DNA from: Bacillus sp. RO2
GTDB taxonomy: Bacteria > Bacillota > Bacilli > Bacillales > Bacillaceae_I
NCBI RefSeq assembly: GCF_012911845.1
Contig: NZ_JAAXCU010000047.1
Coordinates: forward strand, 1-58,505
DNA: 58,505 nucleotides
Direction: 5' to 3'
The first letter of the stretch is position 1, and each line of letters begins with the position of its first letter. Shown here piece by piece: positions 18,706-26,299 of the stretch. A program made the translations under genes and the position numbers. Below the pieces are notes generated by a model. It was not told the origin of the DNA, did not search any database, and worked only from the letters and a program-made list of their open reading frames with translations.

Positions 18706-21192
18706 TTAAAGCGCCTCCTTCATTCCTTGGTTTTTGGATAAATAGTGATAGGCAGGAATGGCTGCCCATTTCGGAATATTCCTCTCTATTTTTGCTACCA
18801 CAACCGTCATGTCGTCCTGGATCTGACCTGATCTTGTCCGAATGACTTCCTCCATTATGATATCTGCCATTTCTTGCGGGTCGTCTGTTCTGATTTCGGA
18901 TACTTTTCGCTTCATCCATAAATCATAGTTTTCTACATGTTTTGGTCCTTCAAAAATTCCATCGCTCATCATAATCAGTAGATCACCAGCTTTTAACTGC
19001 GAACTCACGACGTCCACATCGAATTCTTGAATAATCCCCATTGGTAGATTACTTGCTTCAATTTTAATTACTTTATCTCCTCTCTTCACAAAACTTGGAG
19101 TCGAACCAACTTTTAAAAACTTAGCAGAAGCATCTTGAAGGTCAATCATTGCTAGATCGAGCGTAGTAAATATCTCATCGGTCGTCCTTAATGATAGGAC
19201 CGAATTAACCGATTTGATGGCTACTTTTTCTTTGATTCCAGACTGTAGAATCTCTTGAAGCAACTTTAATGTTTCTTTACTTTCATAGTGCGCGCGTTCA
19301 CCATTTCCCATCCCGTCACTAATGGCAATGGCGTATTTTCCGTGACCTAATTCTATGGTGGAATAGCTATCCCCTGATATCAGTCCTCCTCCTTTAGCGG
19401 CATGCGCAACGCCTGTGTCGACTACAAACGCTTTTGCAGAGCCGAATGATACATGACAGTACCCATTGTTATCAGAATTACATTCTTCCTTTTTAACAAT
19501 AATATTCTCTCGCAATATATCTGAAAGCATCGGAGCGATGAGCTTTTCACACTCACCACGCCCTTCGCAGTATGGAACGGTCATTTCAATATCGACATTC
19601 CCCTGCTCGACGCTGTATATTTCCACTTGTTCAATTTCAATACCGAATGCTTGGAGGGCGTCTAAAATCTGATCTTCCTGAACATAATGATTCTCCCTCT
19701 CTCGTTGAATCTCCCTTGCAAAGTCCTCCATTACTTGTGATACTCCCATTAATTGATCCGCTACCAACCTCCTACTCTCCATTAATTGTTTTTTTAGTTT
19801 CTCACTCGCGTGGAACTGGGCTAGCTCGTTTTTGATCACGGTTTTTACCTTTTCCGATTTTACGCAATGGCGATCCCACTCCTTTTGCAATTTGACATTC
19901 AGACTTATGGTTCCTTCCTCTGTATCCTCCATTAAATGAGTCATATAATCATAGGTTTTCTGGAAATTCTGTGTCCAGCACTGCTCTTTTTTAAAGCAAT
20001 TTTGACACGTTTTCTCTGTAACATTGCTCAAAAAGAGATCCACTTCTTTTTCCGAATTAGGGTGTTCAAATTGAAATTTTGAAAAGCTATTGGATAACGC
20101 TTGGAAAACGTGTGAAAATTGTTCCACTCTATTGGCAGTAACATCACGGATCTTCCGCATGTATTGCTGTTGCTCGGCTGTATGTTCAGCTGTTCCGGGA
20201 ATGGATTTTGCCAAATTAGCGATAGCTCTTTGCGGTGTTAGCAGAAAGAGTGCAACAGCTACCATCGACTCCATGATGGTAAGAACAATTAGCGTCATCC
20301 CATCCCCATAAATGCCAATTAGTAATGTGCCTAGAAGCAGTCCCACCGATACACCAATCTTATTTCCTTCTCGCAGCAGCCCTCCTAACAGACCGGCAAA
20401 AGCCAGCAGACTCATCTGATATAGATTGGTTACAGTAGCTAAGCTTAAAATGAGACCTGTCACCACGCCAACCGTGGAACCAATGGTGGCCCCAGCAACA
20501 AATGCAAAGATTAACACAAGATATCGAGATAATATATGTTCAACAGAAAGATCATAGGCTGTCCAACCGATGGTCCCTGTCAGAACGGAAGCGAACAAAA
20601 TAATGAGGCAAATAATCTCTTCTGTTTTAAACGCCTGTCTCTTTTTCTTCATTGTGATAAGCGGTAGGCTCTGAAAGAAGATAAGTGTGAGGATAAATCC
20701 AAGCCCCGCCTCTACTCCAATCATCAGCCAATCATACGTCACAATTCCTGTTGTAAAGTAAATCATTGTTGTTTTGGAGAGAAAAGCCGAGAGGAAGACT
20801 AGGAACGGCATAGACTTAAGTGGCTCTATCTTTAATGCCTGTGCCCACTTGAAAAGAAGAACAAATAATATCATCCCACCCAACACATATGCGACTGTCA
20901 GTGCCGAGATGGTGGCCGACCCAACCATTAAGGCAATCAACGTGAGTCCAGCCCGTTTCTTTTTTAAAAAATACACTGCTGCGAAAAACGGTAACGCAAA
21001 AGGTGTAATTTCATTTAGGATCAAGGCTCGTCCCAGCAAAAATCCAATAAAGACTAAAAGAAATCCTTGGTGAAAAAGGATGGTCGTAAGCTTCGTTTTC
21101 GTCGAATGCATTGACTTCATTAATGTTTTTCTGACTTTCCCAAACTGAAGATTGGAAACCGGTTCCCCCAAATCTCTTTCTAGTCCCTGCAT
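18706..21192 (-). CDS. spoIIE: Stage II sporulation protein E, PP2C-type phosphatase
   Basis: It dephosphorylates SpoIIAA, which frees SigF in the forespore, and it binds FtsZ at the polar septum. The 828-residue protein has an N-terminal block of about ten transmembrane helices (residues 30-330), a central regulatory region with conserved cysteines (CQNCFKKEQCW), and a C-terminal PP2C domain with GGGLISGDSYS, ISDGMGNG and MSDGIFEGP, whose aspartates bind metal. The ATG at 21192 is preferred over the one at 21207: GGAG lies 8 nt before it and the first has no ribosome binding site. Length matches B. subtilis. Confidence 0.97.
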   Translation of the reverse strand: MQGLERDLGEPVSNLQFGKVRKTLMKSMHSTKTKLTTILFHQGFLLVFIGFLLGRALILNEITPFALPFFAAVYFLKKKRAGLTLIALMVGSATISALTVAYVLGGMILFVLLFKWAQALKIEPLKSMPFLVFLSAFLSKTTMIYFTTGIVTYDWLMIGVEAGLGFILTLIFFQSLPLITMKKKRQAFKTEEIICLIILFASVLTGTIGWTAYDLSVEHILSRYLVLIFAFVAGATIGSTVGVVTGLILSLATVTNLYQMSLLAFAGLLGGLLREGNKIGVSVGLLLGTLLIGIYGDGMTLIVLTIMESMVAVALFLLTPQRAIANLAKSIPGTAEHTAEQQQYMRKIRDVTANRVEQFSHVFQALSNSFSKFQFEHPNSEKEVDLFLSNVTEKTCQNCFKKEQCWTQNFQKTYDYMTHLMEDTEEGTISLNVKLQKEWDRHCVKSEKVKTVIKNELAQFHASEKLKKQLMESRRLVADQLMGVSQVMEDFAREIQRERENHYVQEDQILDALQAFGIEIEQVEIYSVEQGNVDIEMTVPYCEGRGECEKLIAPMLSDILRENIIVKKEECNSDNNGYCHVSFGSAKAFVVDTGVAHAAKGGGLISGDSYSTIELGHGKYAIAISDGMGNGERAHYESKETLKLLQEILQSGIKEKVAIKSVNSVLSLRTTDEIFTTLDLAMIDLQDASAKFLKVGSTPSFVKRGDKVIKIEASNLPMGIIQEFDVDVVSSQLKAGDLLIMMSDGIFEGPKHVENYDLWMKRKVSEIRTDDPQEMADIIMEEVIRTRSGQIQDDMTVVVAKIERNIPKWAAIPAYHYLSKNQGMKEAL

Positions 21193-21225
21193 GATATCCA
21201 CTCCCATATTTTATCTATTGGGGTC

Positions 21226-21291
21226 ATTATACAAGCTTAAAAGGAAAAGATTTGTCAAAAGAACCGCCCAGAACCTAAGAAGTGTTCGACG
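21226..21291 (-). promoter_or_regulatory. spoIIE promoter with 21-bp spacer and Spo0A box
   Basis: On minus, perfect TTGACA (21253-21258) and TATAAT (21226-21231) are 21 bp apart. This overlong spacer is the known hallmark of the Spo0A-activated SigA promoters of spoIIE and spoIIG in B. subtilis. A near-consensus 0A box, CGTCGAA against TGTCGAA, lies at 21285-21291, about 30 bp before the -35. Confidence 0.85.
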
Positions 21292-21421
21292 TATTACAAG
21301 GAAAAGAGGGAAAAGCTGTCATGAAATCATCGCATTTGCTAACTACTCTCATCAGTTTTTGTAAATTCTATAGGTAATTGCTAGGATAATGTTCTAATAA
21401 TTCTTACATTTTTAAAATGTA

Positions 21422-21450
21422 TTGACATATGAATGATAAGTTAGTATGAT
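21422..21450 (+). promoter_or_regulatory. tRNA operon promoter
   Basis: TTGACA (21422-21427) and TATGAT (21445-21450) with a 17-bp spacer, about 55 bp before the tRNA-Met gene. It diverges from the spoIIE promoter. Confidence 0.85.
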
Positions 21451-21505
21451 AATTCTTGTGTCTTATGAGAGACTTTTAATTTCTTATTGCATTACTTATA
21501 AATTT

Positions 21506-21582
21506 GGCGGTGTAGCTCAGCTGGCTAGAGCGTACGGTTCATACCCGTGAGGTCGTGGGTTCGACTCCCTCCGCCGCTACCA
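21506..21582 (+). tRNA. tRNA-Met (CAT)
   Basis: A 77-nt cloverleaf: acceptor GGCGGTG pairs with the CGCCGCT end with one imperfect pair, D-arm with GGCTAG, anticodon loop with CAT inside CGGTTCATACCCG, T-arm GTGGGTTCGACTCCC, and encoded CCA. A CAT tRNA could also be Met-initiator or Ile2; the A-T-containing anticodon stem and trn position match trnSL-Met1 of B. subtilis, so elongator Met is most likely. Confidence 0.92.
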
Positions 21583-21591
21583 ACTTTATAA

Positions 21592-21663
21592 GGCCCATTG
21601 GTCAAGCGGTTAAGACACCGCCCTTTCACGGCGGTAACACGGGTTCGAATCCCGTATGGGTCA
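21592..21663 (+). tRNA. tRNA-Glu (TTC)
   Basis: A 72-nt cloverleaf: acceptor GGCCCAT pairs with ATGGGTC, anticodon stem CCGCC/GGCGG with TTC in the loop, T-arm ACGGGTTCGAATCCCGT. The last bases are TCA and CCA is not encoded. It follows tRNA-Met by 9 bp, as in B. subtilis trnSL. Confidence 0.95.
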
Positions 21664-21670
21664 TAATAAT

Positions 21671-21719
21671 AAAAGCTGTCACAGCTTCAGACAATATCTG
21701 AAATTGTGACAGCTTTTTT
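21671..21719 (+). terminator. Terminator of the tRNA operon
   Basis: AAAAGCTGTCACA pairs with TGTGACAGCTTTT across about 21 nt, itself holding a small CAGACAATATCTG hairpin, followed by T6. It starts 8 bp after tRNA-Glu. The stem also gives a short T run on the minus strand. Confidence 0.93.
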
Positions 21720-21824
21720 GTGTTTGTAGAACTTATTTAAGTGGTTTTGGGTAACTTTCTTTTCATTTTAGGGTAGATCCATCCATATTAACTGTTCCAA
21801 CTGTTCAGATTCAGGGTGAATATT

Positions 21825-21944
21825 CGTTTATCCATCGTAAATGGAATATATCCATTGTAAAGTCGATATATCCATTGCAAAAAGAATATATCCATTGTAA
21901 AACCGATATATCCATCATAAAAAAGATATATCCATTATAGCAAC
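21825..21944 (+). repeat. Six 20-bp tandem repeats, copy A
   Basis: ATCCAT recurs at 21830, 21850, 21870, 21890, 21910 and 21930, an exact 20-bp period. The consensus is TATATCCATTGTAAA plus five variable bases. The first units keep TTTATCC. The same repeat, also six units, is found at 42628-42742. The period is close to two turns of DNA helix, so each unit faces the same side. Confidence 0.9.
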
Positions 21945-21985
21945 TTAAGTTAAGGTAACTGCCCCTTTGCTAAATGCATAACCTA

Positions 21986-22117
21986 AGTTGATTGCAGTGG
22001 AAGGCGCGAAGACGCCCACGGTAGGAAGGGACAGGGGAGACCCCACAGGCGAAGCGAAGCCGAGGAGGCTCCCGGACCGCCCGCAGGCAAGCGATGCGCC
22101 TGGAACGGAAATCAACT
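21986..22117 (+). repeat. Type-1 inverted-repeat element, uninterrupted (R2)
   Basis: A 132-bp element bounded by AGTTGATT / AATCAACT. Inside are GTGGAAGGCGCGAAGACGCC, GGGAGACCCCACAGGCG, an apex AAGCGAAGC and CCGAGGAGGCTC, then GCCTGGAACGGAAATC. It shows what the empty site looks like for the split copies at 42743-43042, 49951-50305 and 52082-52427. Confidence 0.85.
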
Positions 22118-22140
22118 GTTCTACAATTTTCCCCCTGCAA

Positions 22141-22175
22141 AACAAAAAACACACCCCAAAAATTCAGGGCGTGTT
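22141..22175 (-). terminator. Terminator of yabR
   Basis: On minus AACACGCCC pairs with GGGTGTGTT (one G-T pair) around an AT-rich loop, followed by TTTTTTGTTTTG, about 40 bp after yabR. Confidence 0.85.
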
Positions 22176-22215
22176 CAAACATTACGTTTATATATATGAG
22201 ATTTTCAGCAGCAAG

Positions 22216-22677
22216 TTACTTTCTACTTGCTCCACGACCTCCACGTTTTGATTCCGTGTTGCGCTTCAGGGAAGATAAACGATCTTCACTATCTTTCAAG
22301 AATCTTGCCATCTTCTGTTCGAAGTTTTCCTTTGGTTTGAATTCTTCTCTTCTTCCTCGTGGTGGGCGTTGATTTGAGCGTTGTTGATTGTTGTTCGGAC
22401 GTTGTGATGGTGCAGCAGAACGTGGTTGTGGCTCACGGTAAGTGTCGCTTGCCTTTTTAATGGATAGGCCGATTTTGCCATCCTTCTCCACGTTGATTAC
22501 TTTCACCTGTACTTCGTCACCAACTTTAAGATGGTCGTTGATATCCTTTACATAGTTGTCTGCAACTTCACTGATGTGGACAAGACCAGTTGTTCCTCCT
22601 GGCAATTCAACAAACGCACCAAAATTAGTTATTCCTGTTACCTTTCCCTGTAACTTGCTGCCTACTTCGATTGACAT
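22216..22677 (-). CDS. yabR: S1-domain RNA-binding protein YabR
   Basis: A 153-residue protein with one S1 OB-fold at the N-terminus (residues 4-75, with GKVTGITNFGAFVELPGG and KDGKIGLSIKKA) and a low-complexity tail rich in Pro, Arg, Gln and Asn that is longer than in B. subtilis. The end (FEQKMARFLKDSEDRLSSLK) is conserved. It probably binds RNA or ribosomes; its exact role is unknown. The ATG at 22677 is chosen over an in-frame upstream start because AAGGAGGAGC precedes it and MSIEVGSKLQGK is the conserved N-terminus. Confidence 0.93.
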   Translation of the reverse strand: MSIEVGSKLQGKVTGITNFGAFVELPGGTTGLVHISEVADNYVKDINDHLKVGDEVQVKVINVEKDGKIGLSIKKASDTYREPQPRSAAPSQRPNNNQQRSNQRPPRGRREEFKPKENFEQKMARFLKDSEDRLSSLKRNTESKRGGRGASRK

Positions 22678-22766
22678 AAAAAAAATGCTCCTCCTTAAAA
22701 TCATAAAAAATAAATCACTTTACCTACCATTATACCTAGAGCAAAATTGAGGTGTCAATATGACGA

Positions 22767-23150
22767 CTAATCTGACGACGAATCGTCAGGCATATTGAAG
22801 ATGATTTCATCCTCTTCTGACATGAAATAATCTCTACGTGCGATCTTCGCAATATAATCATCATCGTTCAGTTTTACAATTTCCTCTTCTAAATGTTGTT
22901 GTTCTTTTTTAAGTTTTGCCAGCTCTTGTTGGACAACTTCTTTTCTATCCTCTTTTTCTTGAAGGATAGCTCGTTGATCTAAGAGTGTTTTTCCCATTAG
23001 TATTCCAAAGACTAATGCTAAACAAAAGAATAATGATAAACGGCGATAAAGCCCACGGCGTCTTTTCTGTTGTTTCAACTGCTGGTCCTGTTTTTGTTTG
23101 GAATAATCAGAATGGATTTTTGCTACCTTTTCATCTTTTGCCGCGCTCAT
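22767..23150 (-). CDS. divIC: Cell division protein DivIC (FtsB family)
   Basis: A bitopic septum protein that works with DivIB and FtsL in divisome assembly. The 127-residue product has a basic cytoplasmic N-terminus, one transmembrane helix (about residues 37-55) and an extracytoplasmic coiled coil (about residues 58-100, with KKEQQHLEEEIVKL) ending in DYIAKIARRDYFMSEEDE, the conserved C-terminal block. It lies downstream of yabQ, as in B. subtilis. Confidence 0.95.
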   Translation of the reverse strand: MSAAKDEKVAKIHSDYSKQKQDQQLKQQKRRRGLYRRLSLFFCLALVFGILMGKTLLDQRAILQEKEDRKEVVQQELAKLKKEQQHLEEEIVKLNDDDYIAKIARRDYFMSEEDEIIFNMPDDSSSD

Positions 23151-23165
23151 CTTATCATTCCTCTC

Positions 23166-23804
23166 CTAGCGCTTTTTCCAAAAGTTCTTTACTCTATTTA
23201 TTATACTATGTTTCCTATTCTTTACTAGTGTGAAAAATCCTTCAAGTTTTTTGAAAACAATGTGTAAATATTTTTTCACCACGTTCGGGACCAACTTCCA
23301 TACTAGCATAAGGATCCACTTGAATGGTAAGGAACAAATTTTAACAATTCGCCATAAAAACAACAGCAGAAAGCGAACGGTTGAGTAAAGAAACTTCCAA
23401 ATACCTAATAATAATACGATAAGTGCTTGTACTAATAGTTGAATGGGCTTCACTATTAGCATTCTTACCATTTTTTCCAAGAAGCGATACAAGTTGATGA
23501 CAAGTTGTATGATGGACTCCAGCAAGCTCAAATAAAAATATCGGAATAAGCTTTGATAAGCTGCAAAGCCACACACGAGTGCAATGAGAATATAAAAACG
23601 AATTTCTCCTTCATTGACTCTCAGCAATACATAAAAGCCGATAAGGGCTTGCAAGAGCCAAAAGAGGATATCATGAATAAACACAATCCACTTGGCTCTC
23701 TTTTCCCGTTTCAGAAAACGTCCATACGTATCGATGGCAGCTCCAAGCCATGCCCCCATCCCAATCATGGCAAGCATTGTATAAAGCTGGGTGCTAAGTG
23801 TCAT
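23166..23804 (-). CDS. yabQ: Spore cortex protein YabQ
   Basis: An integral membrane protein needed for cortex formation in B. subtilis, where it localises to the forespore membranes. The 212-residue product has about four hydrophobic helices in its first half (roughly residues 5-25, 38-60, 68-85 and 92-110), further hydrophobic segments near 115-150, and a long basic C-terminal tail. It overlaps yabP by 4 bp (ATGA), so the pair is translationally coupled. Mechanism unknown. Confidence 0.92.
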   Translation of the reverse strand: MTLSTQLYTMLAMIGMGAWLGAAIDTYGRFLKREKRAKWIVFIHDILFWLLQALIGFYVLLRVNEGEIRFYILIALVCGFAAYQSLFRYFYLSLLESIIQLVINLYRFLEKMVRMLIVKPIQLLVQALIVLLLGIWKFLYSTVRFLLLFLWRIVKICSLPFKWILMLVWKLVPNVVKKYLHIVFKKLEGFFTLVKNRKHSIINRVKNFWKKR

Positions 23805-24106
23805 TTGAACAACTTACTAAAGAACCCTTTAGCTTTCTCCGCCTGTTGGTCATCTAAATAAATGATTTCCATGATCTTTCCTTTGATTGAGACGACGCCA
23901 CTTTCTACATCCAAGTTTTTCATCTGGAGATTTTGGCCCCTTACAGAGAGATATCCCATCACTGTTTCTAATAAAAACTCTTCGTTATCAAAACTTTCCA
24001 CTTGCTTTACACCGGTGATATCTAACATTCTGCGACTTCTCATCACGATGTCTTGCTCTTGGACAGTCTGCTTATTTCCTTGATTTGAATCATAGTATTG
24101 GTTCAT
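23801..24106 (-). CDS. yabP: Sporulation protein YabP
   Basis: A 101-residue YabP/YqfC-family protein. FDNEEFLLETVMGYLSVRGQNLQMKNLDVESG is the conserved core (about residues 39-70; positions given, not quoted beyond family blocks). It is required for normal spore formation in B. subtilis. The start at 24106 is preferred over the ATG two codons earlier because GAGGG is then 6 nt away and not abutting. It is first of the yabP-yabQ pair. Confidence 0.92.
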   Translation of the reverse strand: MNQYYDSNQGNKQTVQEQDIVMRSRRMLDITGVKQVESFDNEEFLLETVMGYLSVRGQNLQMKNLDVESGVVSIKGKIMEIIYLDDQQAEKAKGFFSKLFK

Positions 24107-24184
24107 ATTCATCCCTCACCTATCTAGTACTTGAAGATAGTACATGTATATGAGAGGGATAATTTTTTAGAACATGCCTGTCCG

Positions 24185-24454
24185 TTACTCTTCTGTTTGT
24201 TCTACTCTTTCTTCTTTCACGATGGTGTACATCATGGCCGCATCTTCTTTTTTGGCATTTTCCTGAATGTTATCGACAGAAGCAGTCACGATTTTTTGAC
24301 CAAAATGAATTTTCAATTCATCTCCTGCTTTTACATTGCTGCTCGCTTTAGCTTGTACGTTGTTGATATAGATACGTCCCTGCTCTGCCACTTCTTTAGC
24401 AAGTGTACGACGCTTGATGATTCTTGATACTTTCAAAAATTTATCTAATCGCAT
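24185..24454 (-). CDS. rqcP: Ribosome quality-control factor RqcP (YabO), S4 domain
   Basis: An 89-residue Hsp15-like S4-domain protein. MRLDKFLKVSRIIKRRTLA and the GRIYINNV segment form the RNA-binding S4 fold (residues 1-60). In B. subtilis RqcP works with RqcH on obstructed 50S subunits to move tRNA-Ala during C-terminal alanine tailing. The acidic tail (residues 75-89) is less conserved. It lies downstream of yabN as in B. subtilis. Confidence 0.93.
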   Translation of the reverse strand: MRLDKFLKVSRIIKRRTLAKEVAEQGRIYINNVQAKASSNVKAGDELKIHFGQKIVTASVDNIQENAKKEDAAMMYTIVKEERVEQTEE

Positions 24455-24563
24455 TCTGTTACTCCCCCTAAATTATATGTCTGTTAAACGACGCTGGTGA
24501 TTTCCGCACTAGGCTTCAATTACCAGCTAGGATATTTACGTAGAACGAAGAATCTTCATCAAA

Positions 24564-26027
24564 TTATAACCCGTTCTTTTTCGCTTCTTCCCAAATAGCA
24601 TCTAATTGTTCTAATGATAGATTCTCGAAGGTTTGCCCTGATTCCTTTACCTTCTTTTCGATAAAAGTAAACCTGCGGTAAAATTTTCGGTTGGTTAGGG
24701 ACACGGCTTCTTCCGGGTCGATTTTATAGTATCTTGCAATGTTAACGAGAGCAAAAAGTACGTCCCCAAATTCTGCAGCCACAAGGTCCGAGCTTGCATC
24801 CTTTGTCAATTCTTCCTGCAACTCCTGGATTTCCTCATTCACCTTATCCCACATTGGGGCGACATCGTTCCAATCAAACCCTACTTTACCTGCTTTTTTC
24901 TGATATTGGAATGCTTTTGTAAGATTAGGAAGCCCTTTTGCAACCGAATCAAGAATGGACTGCTCGGCCCTTTCTCCTTTTTCCTCAGCTTTGATGGCTT
25001 CCCAATTGGTGATGACATCCTCTGCATCTTCCACAGAGGTGTCGGCAAACACATGAGGATGTCTGCGGATCATCTTCTCATTAATTCCTTCTATCACATC
25101 TTCTATGCTAAAGTAACCTTCATCCTCCCCGATTTGGGCATGAAGCATTACTTGTAAAAGAACATCCCCAAGTTCCTCAATAATTCCATCTGTGTCATCC
25201 TCATCAATGGCATCGAGCAATTCATATGCTTCTTCGATTAGGTATTTTTTCAGCGATTCATGCGTTTGTTTCTGATCCCACGGGCAGCCACCAGGACCTC
25301 TAAGTGTCGCTATAGTGTTTCTAAAAGAAGAGAATTGTTTATAAAGCAGTTCCTCCTCTTTTACTGCTGGTACATAGACACTTGTCAGGTTATTGATTTC
25401 CGCCACCCTATCGAGTTCGTATAACGGTACCTCTGTAATCTGTTCCATCGAAGACCCTGCTGCTGTTACAATCGTCACAGGATAGTCGTCAGGCAACAAC
25501 TCCATCAAGGTGAGCTTCACTTCTGAAGCAATGAAAGCATCATATACCTGACAAAAGATCATCGCCTGGGTCGGTTCAATCGCTTCTTTTCCAAGTGCGG
25601 TAGCATCATGGAATTGAAAACCATCGATGGGATCCAATCCTACTGCTGTAAACATCGGATCGAGGAAGCTTTGCCCGCCTTTGATATCAAGTTTGATGAT
25701 GCCTTCTTTTTCTTTTTCAAGTAAAATCTGAACGGTTTTCTCAGCCACAAGCGGATGTCCTGGTACAGCGTACACAATTTCCTTATGTGCACTATGCTCG
25801 ATTATTTCTTCCGCAATTCTTTCATATACCGTGCCGAATGTACCTTCCTGTTCATAGATAGAATCAAACGACTCGTAAGTCAGCCCTTCTTTTTCGAGCT
25901 CTTCGATAACAGGATGTTCTTTCGTTCGAAGAAAAAGATGGTCCGACTGCATTAATTGCTTGTACACTCCCATTGGAAGCTGTTCGAGATCACCTGCACC
26001 AAGGCCTAGAACCTTTATCGTATTCAT
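24564..26027 (-). CDS. yabN: Fusion of tetrapyrrole-methylase-like and MazG nucleotide pyrophosphohydrolase domains (YabN)
   Basis: The 487-residue protein joins an N-terminal tetrapyrrole/corrin methylase-like domain (residues 1-220, with LGLGAGDLEQLP and YAVPGHPLVAEKT) to a C-terminal MazG all-alpha NTP pyrophosphohydrolase (from about residue 245: GGCPWDQKQTHESL then EEAYEL and EELGDVLLQ metal ligands). The MazG part should hydrolyse non-canonical NTPs; the first domain's substrate is unknown. This fusion is normal in Bacillus. A weak GGTG precedes the ATG. The upstream 272 bp hold a repeat element. Confidence 0.93.
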   Translation of the reverse strand: MNTIKVLGLGAGDLEQLPMGVYKQLMQSDHLFLRTKEHPVIEELEKEGLTYESFDSIYEQEGTFGTVYERIAEEIIEHSAHKEIVYAVPGHPLVAEKTVQILLEKEKEGIIKLDIKGGQSFLDPMFTAVGLDPIDGFQFHDATALGKEAIEPTQAMIFCQVYDAFIASEVKLTLMELLPDDYPVTIVTAAGSSMEQITEVPLYELDRVAEINNLTSVYVPAVKEEELLYKQFSSFRNTIATLRGPGGCPWDQKQTHESLKKYLIEEAYELLDAIDEDDTDGIIEELGDVLLQVMLHAQIGEDEGYFSIEDVIEGINEKMIRRHPHVFADTSVEDAEDVITNWEAIKAEEKGERAEQSILDSVAKGLPNLTKAFQYQKKAGKVGFDWNDVAPMWDKVNEEIQELQEELTKDASSDLVAAEFGDVLFALVNIARYYKIDPEEAVSLTNRKFYRRFTFIEKKVKESGQTFENLSLEQLDAIWEEAKKNGL

Positions 26028-26096
26028 ATTTTGGACACCAACTTTATTTTTATTTTTGCTCTGTTAAAACATACTGTTGATTTTTGCAGCAACCTA

Positions 26097-26282
26097 GCTG
26101 TTGATTGAAGCAATAGGCGCAGACTCCTCGAAAATGCTACGCATTCTTCCTGAGATGTATCGCTGTCGAAGCCTTCCTTGCCCTGAGGGAGATAGCGTTT
26201 AGGGGAGAACCCGCAGGCGCTTTTCCGAGGAGGCTCCCCTAACGCCCCTAGGAAAGCGAAGCCTAGTGCGGAAATCAACAGC
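26097..26282 (+). repeat. Type-2 inverted-repeat element with extended centre (R3)
   Basis: Bounded by perfect GCTGTTGATT / AATCAACAGC. At 186 bp it is about 58 bp longer than other copies; the extra sequence (about 26137-26195) lies between AGACTCCT and CTGAGGGAGATAGCG, so it seems to be an insertion or a partial tandem duplication. Short flanks TGTTAA (26062) and TTAACA (26288) form a further inverted pair. It fills the yabM-yabN spacer (26028-26299), which contains no gene. Confidence 0.82.
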
Positions 26283-26299
26283 GGTGTTTAACAGAGCTA

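Larger units (their letters stand above)
21664..21985 (+). repeat. Duplicated intergenic module, copy A
   Basis: This spacer aligns along its length with 42467-42742. Shared blocks include TAATAAAAGCTG, the terminator stem, AGCTTTTTTGTGTTTGT, a diverged middle with CATATTA and GGGTGAATNTTCGTTTATCCATC, then six 20-bp repeats. In both places a type-1 element follows. No gene is visible in it. Confidence 0.8.

Noticed and set aside
21988-22372. Open frames on plus between the tRNA genes and yabR
   Set aside because: They run through the R2 repeat and then antisense into yabR; no coding features.
26024-26278. 84-residue open frame on minus over the R3 repeat
   Set aside because: It reads through the inverted-repeat element; similar peptides (FAFLG, LRLLLQSTA) appear wherever the element occurs, and there is no ribosome binding site.
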